Assembly (NCBI GenBank): GCA_902621165.1
Contig: CACNKX010000003.1
Location: 62,001 to 126,000 of the forward strand
From: an uncultured Alphaproteobacteria bacterium
GTDB lineage: Bacteria > Pseudomonadota > Alphaproteobacteria > HIMB59 > GCA-002718135
Length of the DNA: 64,000 nucleotides
Direction: 5' to 3'
Below the pieces are notes generated by a model, which was not told the DNA's origin, did no database searches, and saw only the letters and a program-made list of their open reading frames with translations. This document shows, piece after piece, positions 48,248-57,297 of the stretch; positions within the stretch are counted from its first letter, which is position 1; each line of letters begins with the position of its first letter. The translations under genes were made by a program, and so were the position numbers.

Positions 48248-49158
48248 ATTCTTCGAGTTCTCCTCATCCATAATCCCTGAAGTACTGTAATAAATAAAAC
48301 TGCAACACCCCAAAATACTCCTGCAGCACAAGCGTATCCAAGCCTAGGCATTGTGCCAGAGTCAGTTACAAAAGCTGTTCTAAAAATATATATTTCCATA
48401 ACTTCACTACTAAAGAATGGTCCTCCAGCAGTCATAGTTTCAATTAAAGGAAAAACATTTAGTGCTCCAACTGCCTCCACAAGAATAATGACAATAGCAA
48501 AAGGTAGTACAATTGGTAAAATAATATGGATCCATAATCTATATCCTTCAGCACCATCAATTTTTGCAGCATCGTAAACATCTTGTGGGACTGTTTGTAA
48601 AGCGGCAAGCCAATACATCATAGTTATCCCTAGCCATTTCCAAACATATACTCCCATTACAGTTGGAAGCACCGTATCTGGGTTTCCAAGAAAATCAATT
48701 GGAGCAGAAGTTAAATTAGTAGACATTAAAAATTTATTAGCAGGTCCATTAAAAGGGCTAAATACAAAAGTCATTACAATACCAATGATAGCAATTGCAG
48801 TAACTACAGGCATAAAGATTACAGTACGAAAGAAAGGAGCAAGTTTCAAAACTTGATTATTTAAAAATACTGCAATTATAAATCCTAAAACAATTTTTAC
48901 TGGAACTGTTCCAAACATAAAAATAAAAGAACGAATGAATGCATCCCAAAAGAATTCATCATTGACAGCTTCATAATAATTTTGAAGGCCAATAAATTTT
49001 GCTTCTTTTGTAAAACCACTCCAATCTAATAAAGAAAAATACCAAGACATTCCAATAGGATAAATGACAAACATTCCTGTTAAAATTAAACATGGTAGAA
49101 CAAATACATAACACCATCTCGCATCGTATATCTGTTTGGATAAAGATTTTTTATTCAT
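48244..49158 (-). CDS. carbohydrate ABC importer permease, MalF type
   Basis: A 304-residue membrane subunit with six helices and the EAA loop QDVYDAAKIDGAEGYRLWIH. MTAGGPFFSSEVMEIYIF is the typical late loop. It follows the binding-protein gene after a hairpin. No ATPase gene accompanies the pair. Confidence 0.9.
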   Translation of the reverse strand: MNKKSLSKQIYDARWCYVFVLPCLILTGMFVIYPIGMSWYFSLLDWSGFTKEAKFIGLQNYYEAVNDEFFWDAFIRSFIFMFGTVPVKIVLGFIIAVFLNNQVLKLAPFFRTVIFMPVVTAIAIIGIVMTFVFSPFNGPANKFLMSTNLTSAPIDFLGNPDTVLPTVMGVYVWKWLGITMMYWLAALQTVPQDVYDAAKIDGAEGYRLWIHIILPIVLPFAIVIILVEAVGALNVFPLIETMTAGGPFFSSEVMEIYIFRTAFVTDSGTMPRLGYACAAGVFWGVAVLFITVLQGLWMRRTRRI

Positions 49159-49163
49159 GATAA

Positions 49164-49187
49164 AAAGGCGAGTATAAACTCGCCTTT
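49164..49187 (-). terminator. intrinsic terminator-like hairpin after binding-protein gene
   Basis: AAAGGCGAG pairs with CTCGCCTTT around a six-base loop, and the minus strand continues with a short T-run into the permease gene start. The hairpin lies 12 bases after the binding-protein stop and immediately before the MalF-type gene, so it can reduce read-through. Confidence 0.65.
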
Positions 49188-49199
49188 AGTTAATTTGTA

Positions 49200-50732
49200 T
49201 TAAAGTTCGCTATATTTTGACGCGCCATAATTGGAGTTGATATCCCAATTTGGGAACACCCAATCATCACGAGTAACGTTAGCACCATCTGCTCTTGCTT
49301 CTTCAACTGCTTGATCAAGCGCATCTTCATATCTCTGATTACAATCTTTAAGCTGTGCTTCGACACCTTTAAGTTGTCCAGTATATAGCCCTTGAATAAC
49401 TAAAGCTAAAGATGGGTCTGGAACTCTAGACTTAGCAGCTACAACACCTACATCTTTATTTCTAACTATTGGATTTGGTCCAACAAGTAGATTTTCAGCA
49501 AACATTGCAAGTGCTTGAGCTGATGGTCCAGTCAAACCAGCTTTTGCAACTGCTTCTGGATTAACAGCAGGATCTGCTGCACCAACAGTTTGTGCCCAAT
49601 AAATTTGACCTTGCTCAGTTCCCATGAATCTAATTAGGTCACCAGCAAATGGTCCCATTGTACTATTAGCACTTAACCAAAGCGTATTTGACCCACCCTC
49701 TGCAATATAAAGTGGTTGAGCTTTTTTTCCATCTGGAACAGGCTCACTAGCAATACCGTATTTCCACTCCGGAGCATCTCTACCCCAAACTCCAATACAC
49801 CAAGGACCTTGGAATATCATTCCTGCTGCACCTTGAGGCATAAGAGCTCTAGCTTGAGGAGCGTTCATACTCATGACACCAGGGAAAGCACTTCCATCAG
49901 ATTTTAATTGAAGAAGTAATTCAACTGCTTCCATATATTGATCAGAAGCAATTTGGAATTTACCATTTTGGAAATTAATGTGTCTATTTGTAAAGCCACC
50001 TCTTCCTCCATGTGCTCCAGCTACTTGACCAAAAGTGTGAACAACATCTTCCCATCGATTAACTTGGTTTCCACCAATAATCCAACCATAATACTGACCA
50101 TTACCTCTTTTAGTAATTTTTTTTGCAGCATCTCTGATTTCAGAATATGTCATACGACCAGCTTGAGGATCATATCCAGCCTCACTCATATATTTTTCAC
50201 TATAGAGAAGACAAGTTCCTGTTCTTTTGTTAGCTGTTAAGCATAAACCATATGTCTTTCCATTGAATTGGTTGACACCAGGTAAATAAACTCCAGCAGG
50301 GAAATTTGCTAACCATTCATCTAGGTTTTCAATATAATCATCCCAAGGTTGAACCCAACCTTCAGATACAGCAACACCTGGATCCATTCCTAAAGGTAAT
50401 TGGAATACATCATGAACAGTTCCATTTCTTATAGCTATTGGAACAATTTTATTTATTTCTTTCCATGGCAAACCATCATATTCAATAGTGATACCTCTTG
50501 AAGCTGCATATTCTGGAAAAAGTTTTTTCCAAAAGACACCTTTCATGTCACCACTATCAATCCATCTCATATTACCACCTGTTGTTGGTAATGGTTTTAG
50601 TGGATCAGGAATATTAAATTCTCCAGCAAATAGTTTTGAAGGAATAGATCCTGCTGACATCATTGCACCAGCAGCAAGAGCACCCTTCATTACTGTACGT
50701 CTAGAGATTTTTAATTCTTTTTTCTTCTTCAT
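49200..50732 (-). CDS. Tat-exported sugar-binding protein of an ABC importer (family 1)
   Basis: A 510-residue receptor, longer than most of its kind. The N-terminal segment ISRRTVMKGALAAGAMM is a twin-arginine signal, so it is exported folded. The mature part has PLKPLPTTGGNMRWIDSG and QGAAGMIFQGPWCIGVW, fitting family 1 sugar-binding proteins. It begins the permease-sulfatase unit and diverges from the glyoxalase gene. The ligand is unknown. Confidence 0.9.
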   Translation of the reverse strand: MKKKKELKISRRTVMKGALAAGAMMSAGSIPSKLFAGEFNIPDPLKPLPTTGGNMRWIDSGDMKGVFWKKLFPEYAASRGITIEYDGLPWKEINKIVPIAIRNGTVHDVFQLPLGMDPGVAVSEGWVQPWDDYIENLDEWLANFPAGVYLPGVNQFNGKTYGLCLTANKRTGTCLLYSEKYMSEAGYDPQAGRMTYSEIRDAAKKITKRGNGQYYGWIIGGNQVNRWEDVVHTFGQVAGAHGGRGGFTNRHINFQNGKFQIASDQYMEAVELLLQLKSDGSAFPGVMSMNAPQARALMPQGAAGMIFQGPWCIGVWGRDAPEWKYGIASEPVPDGKKAQPLYIAEGGSNTLWLSANSTMGPFAGDLIRFMGTEQGQIYWAQTVGAADPAVNPEAVAKAGLTGPSAQALAMFAENLLVGPNPIVRNKDVGVVAAKSRVPDPSLALVIQGLYTGQLKGVEAQLKDCNQRYEDALDQAVEEARADGANVTRDDWVFPNWDINSNYGASKYSEL

Positions 50733-50825
50733 TAATTCCTCCCTATTTGAATTTTATTTTACGTGAATTAAGCAAAATAACAATTGAAAATAAATTTAAA
50801 ATTGTGTTAATATTTATTAGTTTTT

Positions 50826-51251
50826 ATGAAATATTTACACACAATGGTGAGGGTTGAGAACATTGATACTTCTCTAGATTTTTACTGTAACAAACTTGGA
50901 TTAAAAGAGGTGCGACGAGTTGACAATGAAAAAGGTCGTTTTACCCTAATATTTTTAGCTGCTGAAAATAGCGATGAAAGAACAGGTCTTCTTGAACTAA
51001 CATATAATTGGGATCCGGAAAAATATACTGGAGGAAGAAACTTTGGTCATCTAGCTTACAGTGTTAACAATATTTATGAAGTGTGTGAAAAATTAATGAA
51101 CAACGGCGTCACAATTAATAGACCACCTCGTGATGGACATATGGCTTTTGTTCGCTCTCCCGATGGAATTTCCATTGAGATCTTACAAGAAGGGGAATCT
51201 TTACCTGAACAAGAACCATGGAAGTCTATGGAAAATTCTGGTTCTTGGTAG
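50826..51251 (+). CDS. gloA: lactoylglutathione lyase (glyoxalase I)
   Basis: A 141-residue enzyme converting the glutathione-methylglyoxal adduct to lactoylglutathione. The four metal ligands can be assigned as His5, Glu57, His75 and Glu118 in the two VOC repeats. It would protect against methylglyoxal from rapid sugar use. It is divergent from the binding-protein gene and ends one base before the convergent desaturase gene. Confidence 0.9.
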   Translation: MKYLHTMVRVENIDTSLDFYCNKLGLKEVRRVDNEKGRFTLIFLAAENSDERTGLLELTYNWDPEKYTGGRNFGHLAYSVNNIYEVCEKLMNNGVTINRPPRDGHMAFVRSPDGISIEILQEGESLPEQEPWKSMENSGSW

Positions 51252-51252
51252 T

Positions 51253-52236
51253 TTAATTATTTAATTTAACTTTATAATATTTATTTTGATCAGTAGCCAA
51301 AGATATAACAGCTGGCAAAACTTTTTTATAAAAATCAAAAAGACTCGTGAACGGTTGTGGTAATTCTTTATCAATTTCTTTTCGTAATTTTTTTAAATTG
51401 TATGAAGGCACCATAGGAAACATATGATGCTCTAAATGATATTCCATATGCCAATATAAAAAACTTAATATTGGATTTATTCTAACAGAGTAAGTGCTTA
51501 AGCGGTGATCTTTTGTGTCAACTTTAGCAGCTAGGTGTTGAGTCACATTTACGGCAAACCAAATTGGCTTCCCAATATAAGTTGGTAAAATAATATAAAT
51601 TATTGGTAAGAAAGAACCTAAGTAAAAAGAATATGCAATAACTGTTAACCAAATAAAAACATATAATCTTGAGTTCCAAAGAATTTTTTTCTTTTCTTCT
51701 TTAGGCGCTGTTATATCAATAACTGGAGTGAATTTTCCAAAAGCATGTTTTAGAACTTCAAACTTAATTAATTTATGTGGGTATAATAAATCTGTAAGAG
51801 GTATAAAATTCAAAAAGAATGCAAATAATTCTATCGGTCTTGATACTTGTATTTCGTGATCATAATCATCTTCTGTTTGTAATGTCTTTGAATGATGGAA
51901 AGTATGGCTCCAACGCCATCTAAAACCTTCAAAGTCACACATGAAAGAACTGATATGATAAAAAAATTCATTTATCCAACGAGTCTTGAATGCAGTTCGA
52001 TGAACAGTTTCATGCCAGTTCGCTACACTGAACGCATAAATCGTACCATAAATAAAAAAGAATAGATATGTCCACCACGTACCTAAAGTAATGTATGCTA
52101 AATATCCTGAAATAAATAAAGATAAAAAATAAAAGAAGAAATGGATTAGTCCAGGTAGATCTCTTCTTTTACTTAAGGCTTTTAATTTTTTTCTGTCGAC
52201 TTCTGGTCTGTACCAATCATCGAGATTAACTTCCAT
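51253..52236 (-). CDS. membrane fatty acid desaturase/hydroxylase family protein
   Basis: A di-iron membrane enzyme of 327 residues. The three histidine boxes are HETVH (75-79), HTFHH (111-115) and HMEYHLEHH (263-271), with hydrophobic segments around them. Members desaturate or hydroxylate lipids or alkyl groups. It is transcribed after a PhyH dioxygenase gene (14-base gap), so the two oxygenases may act on one substrate. The role is not set by sequence. Confidence 0.88.
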   Translation of the reverse strand: MEVNLDDWYRPEVDRKKLKALSKRRDLPGLIHFFFYFLSLFISGYLAYITLGTWWTYLFFFIYGTIYAFSVANWHETVHRTAFKTRWINEFFYHISSFMCDFEGFRWRWSHTFHHSKTLQTEDDYDHEIQVSRPIELFAFFLNFIPLTDLLYPHKLIKFEVLKHAFGKFTPVIDITAPKEEKKKILWNSRLYVFIWLTVIAYSFYLGSFLPIIYIILPTYIGKPIWFAVNVTQHLAAKVDTKDHRLSTYSVRINPILSFLYWHMEYHLEHHMFPMVPSYNLKKLRKEIDKELPQPFTSLFDFYKKVLPAVISLATDQNKYYKVKLNN

Positions 52237-52250
52237 GCTTGATAATTAAA

Positions 52251-53186
52251 TTAATTATCCCAACGATCTAACCATGACCCATCAACTGTGGAGTCAAATT
52301 GGTCTTTTTTTGAAGTCCCTCTAAATTTAGTGTGTTGTTCTTCATAACCTTTAAACCAAGAGTCCCAATCAGCTGTATAACTTGGGTCTTCTGATTTTCT
52401 CATTATGATTGGATCAACCAAACCAGTGTGAAAACCAGCTTCATCTTTTGGATTTTGAAATCTTAGGTCAACGCTCCACCTTACATCCTCAGATAAATTT
52501 TCAAGTGATCGATGAGGAACTAATTGATGTAAAAATAGAACTGAGCCAGCCTTCATTTCACAAGTAACGACTTTCTCCTCTGGAATATCTTTGTCTTCAA
52601 TAAATAAATACCAAGAATCTTTTACTGAACCATCTTTCTTTTCTAATTTATGATTCAAAACTCTTTCAGGTCTATGTCCTCCAGGAACAACTTGCATGCA
52701 TCCATTATTTTTATTTACATCTAGAAATGGAATCCACGCAGCAGGCTGAGTGGTTTTTTCTGCTCCATCTTTTAAATAAGCAGAGTCTTGGTGCCATGGA
52801 ACTGTCATCCTAGCTGTCTGAGGTGTTTTAGATCTAATATTCCAAACTGGATGACCAGAAATATCTTTGCCAACCCAATTTTCAACCATATCTAAAAGTT
52901 TTTTTGATCCCCAAAGATTTGCAAGAGCTGGTTTTAATTCCCCTCTATGATGTATTAATACGGAAGAACCTTTAAAATCTCTTTCGAGAGCAGCTAGTCT
53001 TTTAAAGACATCTTTATCATCATGTTTGTTTGTAATTTTTCCAGCTTGAAAAGCTTTTTCTGCAAAATCATCAACAATTTCTTCAAATTCATTTAATATT
53101 GGATTTAAATCATCCATACTAAAAACATTTTCAACGATCGTATAACCTTCTTCGTTATATTGTTTTATTTGCGCATCACTAATCAT
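52251..53186 (-). CDS. phytanoyl-CoA dioxygenase (PhyH) family protein
   Basis: A 311-residue Fe(II)/2-oxoglutarate oxygenase. The iron triad is His132 and Asp134 in PWHQDSAYL and His225 in LVPHRSLEN, with the arginine in VDLRFQ as the likely 2-oxoglutarate anchor. The ATG at 53186 follows GGGAGGA; the frame to 53198 would begin at a TTG. It is only distantly related to the PhyH protein at 40212. Confidence 0.88.
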   Translation of the reverse strand: MISDAQIKQYNEEGYTIVENVFSMDDLNPILNEFEEIVDDFAEKAFQAGKITNKHDDKDVFKRLAALERDFKGSSVLIHHRGELKPALANLWGSKKLLDMVENWVGKDISGHPVWNIRSKTPQTARMTVPWHQDSAYLKDGAEKTTQPAAWIPFLDVNKNNGCMQVVPGGHRPERVLNHKLEKKDGSVKDSWYLFIEDKDIPEEKVVTCEMKAGSVLFLHQLVPHRSLENLSEDVRWSVDLRFQNPKDEAGFHTGLVDPIIMRKSEDPSYTADWDSWFKGYEEQHTKFRGTSKKDQFDSTVDGSWLDRWDN

Positions 53187-53200
53187 AATTCCTCCCAAAA

Positions 53201-53938
53201 TTATCCATTCACTAATAAATCAGTTAGATGATCTATTGTTGTGTCTTTTTTATCCAAATCAGCAATTTTTTCACCTCTTGCCATTACACATAAATGATCA
53301 GCAATTGGATATACATGACTCAAGTTGTGAGTAATAAATATTGATGTCACGCCTTGGCTTTTTAATCCTTCTACAAACCTTAGTACTTTATTTGTTTCTT
53401 TTACTGATAAGTGGTTTGTTGGTTCGTCTAATATTAAAACTTTTGATTTAAAATACATTGCTCTTGCAATCACAACACCTTGTCTTTCTCCTCCAGACAA
53501 TTGGTTAACTGGTGTATCTGGAGATCGAAGATGCAGTTCAACATCTGTTAATGCTTTCATCGCATCGTCCTGCATGGTTTTAGTTTTCATTAAACCAAAA
53601 TTGCCAACATTATATTGAGTTTGTTCACGTCCAATAAAAATATTTCTTGCAATAGACATTTCAGGGATCAAAGCCGAATACTGATAAATTGTTTCAATAC
53701 CTAAATTCATTGCTTCTTTTGTAGATTTAAATTTAACCTTATTACCTTCAAAATATATATGACCTGAATCAGGTTGATGTGCGCCAGATAAGATTTTAAT
53801 TAATGTTGATTTACCAGCACCATTGTCTCCAATAAGACCAACAACAGAGTCTTTTTTTATCTTTAAGCTTAAATCTTTTAAAGCATGAACTCCTGAATAG
53901 TATTTGTTTAGACCCTCACAAACTATTATATCTTCCAT
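53201..53938 (-). CDS. sugar ABC importer ATPase, single-domain (FrcA-like)
   Basis: A 245-residue ATPase, half the length of RbsA-type double ATPases. Walker A GDNGAGKST, signature LSGGERQGV and Walker B VLILDEPTNHLS are visible, and the switch His is in FITHNLSH. Single-domain ATPases with an RbsC-type permease are typical of the fructose-type (Frc) importers. Two bases separate it from the permease gene. Confidence 0.92.
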   Translation of the reverse strand: MEDIIVCEGLNKYYSGVHALKDLSLKIKKDSVVGLIGDNGAGKSTLIKILSGAHQPDSGHIYFEGNKVKFKSTKEAMNLGIETIYQYSALIPEMSIARNIFIGREQTQYNVGNFGLMKTKTMQDDAMKALTDVELHLRSPDTPVNQLSGGERQGVVIARAMYFKSKVLILDEPTNHLSVKETNKVLRFVEGLKSQGVTSIFITHNLSHVYPIADHLCVMARGEKIADLDKKDTTIDHLTDLLVNG

Positions 53939-53940
53939 CT

Positions 53941-54921
53941 TTAATCCTTTGCCTTGTTTTGACCAATTCGTGTCGCTCTTCTACTTATATAAGTATTAAA
54001 CACTACGGCTATGATAATTAAAGAACCTAAACCTGCTCTAAACCATTCCGCATCTATTCTAGCCATAATGATTCCACTTTCTAAAAACCTAATTAGTATT
54101 GCTCCAATAACGGCACCAAAAACTGTTCCGATACCTCCAAATAAACTGACACCGCCAATAACTGCTGCAGCAATTGACTCTAGTTCTAATAAGTATCCTT
54201 GAGATGGTAATGGTGCTTCCAATCTAAATGTTTGAATCATTCCAGCAAAGCCAGCTAAGAAACCACATAAGATGAAACAAAACATTTTAACGTTTCCAGT
54301 CTTTATTCCCATTGAAGATGCTGCGTTTTGATCTCCGCCAGTTGCATAGATCCAGTTACCAACATTACTTCTGTGAAGCATAACACCTAAAACCACGGCA
54401 ACTAAAAGAGCCCAGTACAAGGAAGCTCTAAATAACTCAAATTGATAAACGAATAACTCATTTGGTAAAATATGAGGAAATGGTGGTGGAAATCCTGCAG
54501 TAGCTACAGTTGTAAGACTTCTAGCAATATAGAGCATTCCAAGAGTTGCGATAAAAGAAGGGATTCCAAATCTTAAGGTAATAAATCCATTAACAAACCC
54601 AACAATAATACCAATCATTAATCCTAGAAAAATAGCGAACCAAGGTGGTATCCCTTGATGCACCATTTGTACAATAGTCATTGGGACTAATGCAAAAACA
54701 GAGCCTACAGATAAATCAAATTCACCTGAGATCATTAATATTGCGATACCAATAGCAACAATAATATATTCGGGTGTAATACCCATAACTATTCTTATAT
54801 TTCTTGCATCTAAAAATCTTTCATTAGCAATATAAAATCCAATCATTATTGCTAGGAACATTAAGAAGGTTGCTACTTCTGGTCTTACTAATAAACTTCT
54901 AAGACTAAAATTTTTACTCAT
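53941..54921 (-). CDS. sugar ABC importer permease, RbsC/FrcC type
   Basis: A 326-residue permease with about nine or ten helices. GEFDLSVGSVFALVPM and RFGIPSFIATLGMLYIARSL are the conserved family blocks, and the C-terminal AAVIGGVSLFGGIGTVFGAVIGA is diagnostic. It lies between the binding protein and ATPase genes. Confidence 0.93.
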   Translation of the reverse strand: MSKNFSLRSLLVRPEVATFLMFLAIMIGFYIANERFLDARNIRIVMGITPEYIIVAIGIAILMISGEFDLSVGSVFALVPMTIVQMVHQGIPPWFAIFLGLMIGIIVGFVNGFITLRFGIPSFIATLGMLYIARSLTTVATAGFPPPFPHILPNELFVYQFELFRASLYWALLVAVVLGVMLHRSNVGNWIYATGGDQNAASSMGIKTGNVKMFCFILCGFLAGFAGMIQTFRLEAPLPSQGYLLELESIAAAVIGGVSLFGGIGTVFGAVIGAILIRFLESGIIMARIDAEWFRAGLGSLIIIAVVFNTYISRRATRIGQNKAKD

Positions 54922-54941
54922 ATTTTTTTATTTTAAAAAAA

Positions 54942-54969
54942 AACCAGGCTCTATCTAAAGAGCCTGGTT
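54942..54969 (-). terminator. intrinsic terminator after binding-protein gene
   Basis: An 11-base-pair stem AACCAGGCTCT/AGAGCCTGGTT with a six-base loop, followed on the minus strand by a long T-run. It sits between the binding-protein stop and the permease start and should lower downstream expression. Confidence 0.8.
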
Positions 54970-54976
54970 AAGATAT

Positions 54977-55942
54977 TTATCTAACTGACATTCCTTTGAA
55001 TGATCTGATTGTTTCAACATCATCAGGACCAATCATAGCTTTACCAGTGTTGATATCTAGTGCACTTAAACCATACTTGTTCATTAAGTATAATTGGTGA
55101 ACTGACATGTAACCTTGGTAGTATGGTTGTTGGTCAACTGTTAGTTGAACATAACCTTTGTCCATTTCTTCGAAAACTACGTCAACTAAGTCAAAACCAG
55201 CAAGAAGTATTTCACCAGGTCCGTAACCTAAGTTTCTTACTGCTGCAGCTGCACCAGCTTCCCAGAAACCTACATCAAGATATGCAGTTGTATTTGGGTT
55301 AGCTTGAACATAAGCTGCCACTCTGTTTCCAACAGTTGAAAGATCTAGACCTGACTCGATTTTCTCATAAGTTACTTTTCTATCAGGGTTAGCTGCTTTG
55401 TAATCTTCCATGAAACGTGCAATACCGTTTCCTCTAGTGTATGCCCATGATTGGTTCATGTCTGCAACACCGATTAGAACGTGAATATCTCCATCAGGAA
55501 ACATTTCAGAAAGATTAGCTGTTAATTCATAACCAGCTGCTTCTAAGTCTTGTCCAACATATGCTAGTCTGTTACTACCAGCAGCACCTTCTGGATCATC
55601 AGTATTAGCTGTAATTACTGGAATACCAGCAGCTAATGCTTCATCAACTGCAGCATCAAAGATAGTTGGGTTAGTAATTGTAGTTACGATACCATCAACA
55701 CCTTGAGCTATTGAAGACTCTAAGTTTTGTAATTGCTCTTGTTGGTCTCCATCACCTGAAAGAGTTAACATTTGGCAATCAGCATTAATTTGTGCACAAG
55801 CATCTTTAAAACCTTTGTGAACAGCTGCCCAGAAAGCATTGTTCGTATCACTGTGCATTACGAAGTTAAATTTGTATTCTGCCTTCGCTGAAGTAGCAAA
55901 AAGCGCTACAGAGGCAAGAATAATTGAAGCAATTTTTTTCAT
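54977..55942 (-). CDS. periplasmic sugar-binding protein, RbsB type
   Basis: A 321-residue type 1 periplasmic-binding protein. A Sec signal peptide ends near AKA (residue 21). The core has FVMHSDTNNAFWAAVHKG, GVDGIVTTITNPTIFDAAVDEA and IPVITANTDD, as in ribose/fructose/autoinducer-2 receptors. It starts a binding protein-permease-ATPase unit that continues with PhyH and desaturase genes. The ligand is not readable from sequence. Confidence 0.92.
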   Translation of the reverse strand: MKKIASIILASVALFATSAKAEYKFNFVMHSDTNNAFWAAVHKGFKDACAQINADCQMLTLSGDGDQQEQLQNLESSIAQGVDGIVTTITNPTIFDAAVDEALAAGIPVITANTDDPEGAAGSNRLAYVGQDLEAAGYELTANLSEMFPDGDIHVLIGVADMNQSWAYTRGNGIARFMEDYKAANPDRKVTYEKIESGLDLSTVGNRVAAYVQANPNTTAYLDVGFWEAGAAAAVRNLGYGPGEILLAGFDLVDVVFEEMDKGYVQLTVDQQPYYQGYMSVHQLYLMNKYGLSALDINTGKAMIGPDDVETIRSFKGMSVR

Positions 55943-56053
55943 GCATTCCTCCTATAAATAATATTTTCCTAGCAAGAATGGGTATGTAAAACAAGGAGAA
56001 ATATCAGGAATTAGTCTGTAAAATTATCGCACTAATCAATAGCTAAGCAAATT

Positions 56054-57205
56054 TTATATTTTTTTTAGGATTTGCCTTATGAAATCGTCATGCATGGGTT
56101 CAGGCTTTACACACGAAGAACGGAGCTCTACTTCCACTTTATAAATTGAAGAAATCATAGCACACTCGATTACATCTAAAACGTGAAGAGCAAGTTCTCC
56201 ATTACACCTATGCATTCTATTATTTTCGATAGCGTCAATCATTTCAGCTAACCCAATACCCCTGTAGTTTGCTTGTTCAGGCGCCTCATTACTTCTTCCA
56301 CTATGGTTAACAATATTTGTTTTTCCAAGGGGTTTATCTTCGACGCTAATATCTCTCCATTCAGATCCAAACTCACCAGATATGGAAACTGGACCACCAA
56401 ACATATTTGGATCAGGAACTACTATTGAACCTTTCGTTCCATAAAGCTCCATATGATTACGTTTATGATTTAAAACATCAAATGAAATAAAACCTTGAAT
56501 GATAGCTTTATTTTGAAACTCAATATTAAACATATAAGAAGTTGGAATTTCAACATTAAAAGTTTCTCCTTTTTTTGGACCAGCTTTGTATTCTCTTTTA
56601 TCAGAAAATTTAGCTCCTCTTCCTCGTATATTTTTTACGGGACCTAGAAGATTAACAAGTGTGGTGAAAAAATATGGACCCATATCTATTACAGGTCCTC
56701 CTCCTTCTTGAAACCAAGACTCAGGACTTGGATGAAAATCTTGAACACCTGGAAAAGCAAAAATAAAATTCCCGGTAAGAACTTGTCCAATATCATTATT
56801 ATCAATTAAATTTCTAGTAAGCTGTCCTCCTCCTCCTAAAAAAGTATCGGGTGCATTCCCAATGTAGAGACTATTTTTTTTTGCTAAATTTAATAATTCT
56901 TTTGCTTCATCAAACTTAACACTCATTGGTTTTTCACAATAAACATGTTTATTAGACTCAAGGGCTCTTTTAGATATATCATAATGAGCTTGGGGAATTG
57001 TGAGATTAAGAATAATATCTACATTCTTATCATTAAGAATCTCATCAACTGATAAAGGAATAATATTATATTGATCAGCTGTTTTTTTTGCGGCATCTAA
57101 ATTAATATCAGCACAAGCAACAAAATTTATATTATTAAAATATTCCTGAGCCCGGAAATAAGTCTCTGCAATATTACCACAACCAATTAGACCAATATTT
57201 TTCAT
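56054..57205 (-). CDS. Gfo/Idh/MocA family sugar dehydrogenase (paralogue B)
   Basis: A 383-residue NAD(P)-dependent oxidoreductase with IGLIGCGNIAETYF, the lysine motif YCEKPMSV and GGGPVIDMGPYFFTTL. It closely resembles the dehydrogenase at 34452-35597 over its whole length, so the two arose by duplication and probably act on related sugars. It follows a binding-protein gene after a terminator-like hairpin. Confidence 0.9.
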   Translation of the reverse strand: MKNIGLIGCGNIAETYFRAQEYFNNINFVACADINLDAAKKTADQYNIIPLSVDEILNDKNVDIILNLTIPQAHYDISKRALESNKHVYCEKPMSVKFDEAKELLNLAKKNSLYIGNAPDTFLGGGGQLTRNLIDNNDIGQVLTGNFIFAFPGVQDFHPSPESWFQEGGGPVIDMGPYFFTTLVNLLGPVKNIRGRGAKFSDKREYKAGPKKGETFNVEIPTSYMFNIEFQNKAIIQGFISFDVLNHKRNHMELYGTKGSIVVPDPNMFGGPVSISGEFGSEWRDISVEDKPLGKTNIVNHSGRSNEAPEQANYRGIGLAEMIDAIENNRMHRCNGELALHVLDVIECAMISSIYKVEVELRSSCVKPEPMHDDFIRQILKKI

Positions 57206-57253
57206 AACTTGTTTCTATAAATCAATTGTAAAAAATGGAATAGTAAAAAAAAA

Positions 57254-57273
57254 GGCCGTAAAAAATTACGGCC
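57254..57273 (-). terminator. intrinsic terminator after binding-protein gene
   Basis: GGCCGTAA pairs with TTACGGCC around a four-base loop and the minus strand continues with a run of nine T residues. It separates the binding-protein gene from the dehydrogenase gene. Confidence 0.8.
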
Positions 57274-57297
57274 CTTTAAAAATAATTTAGCTTTGAC

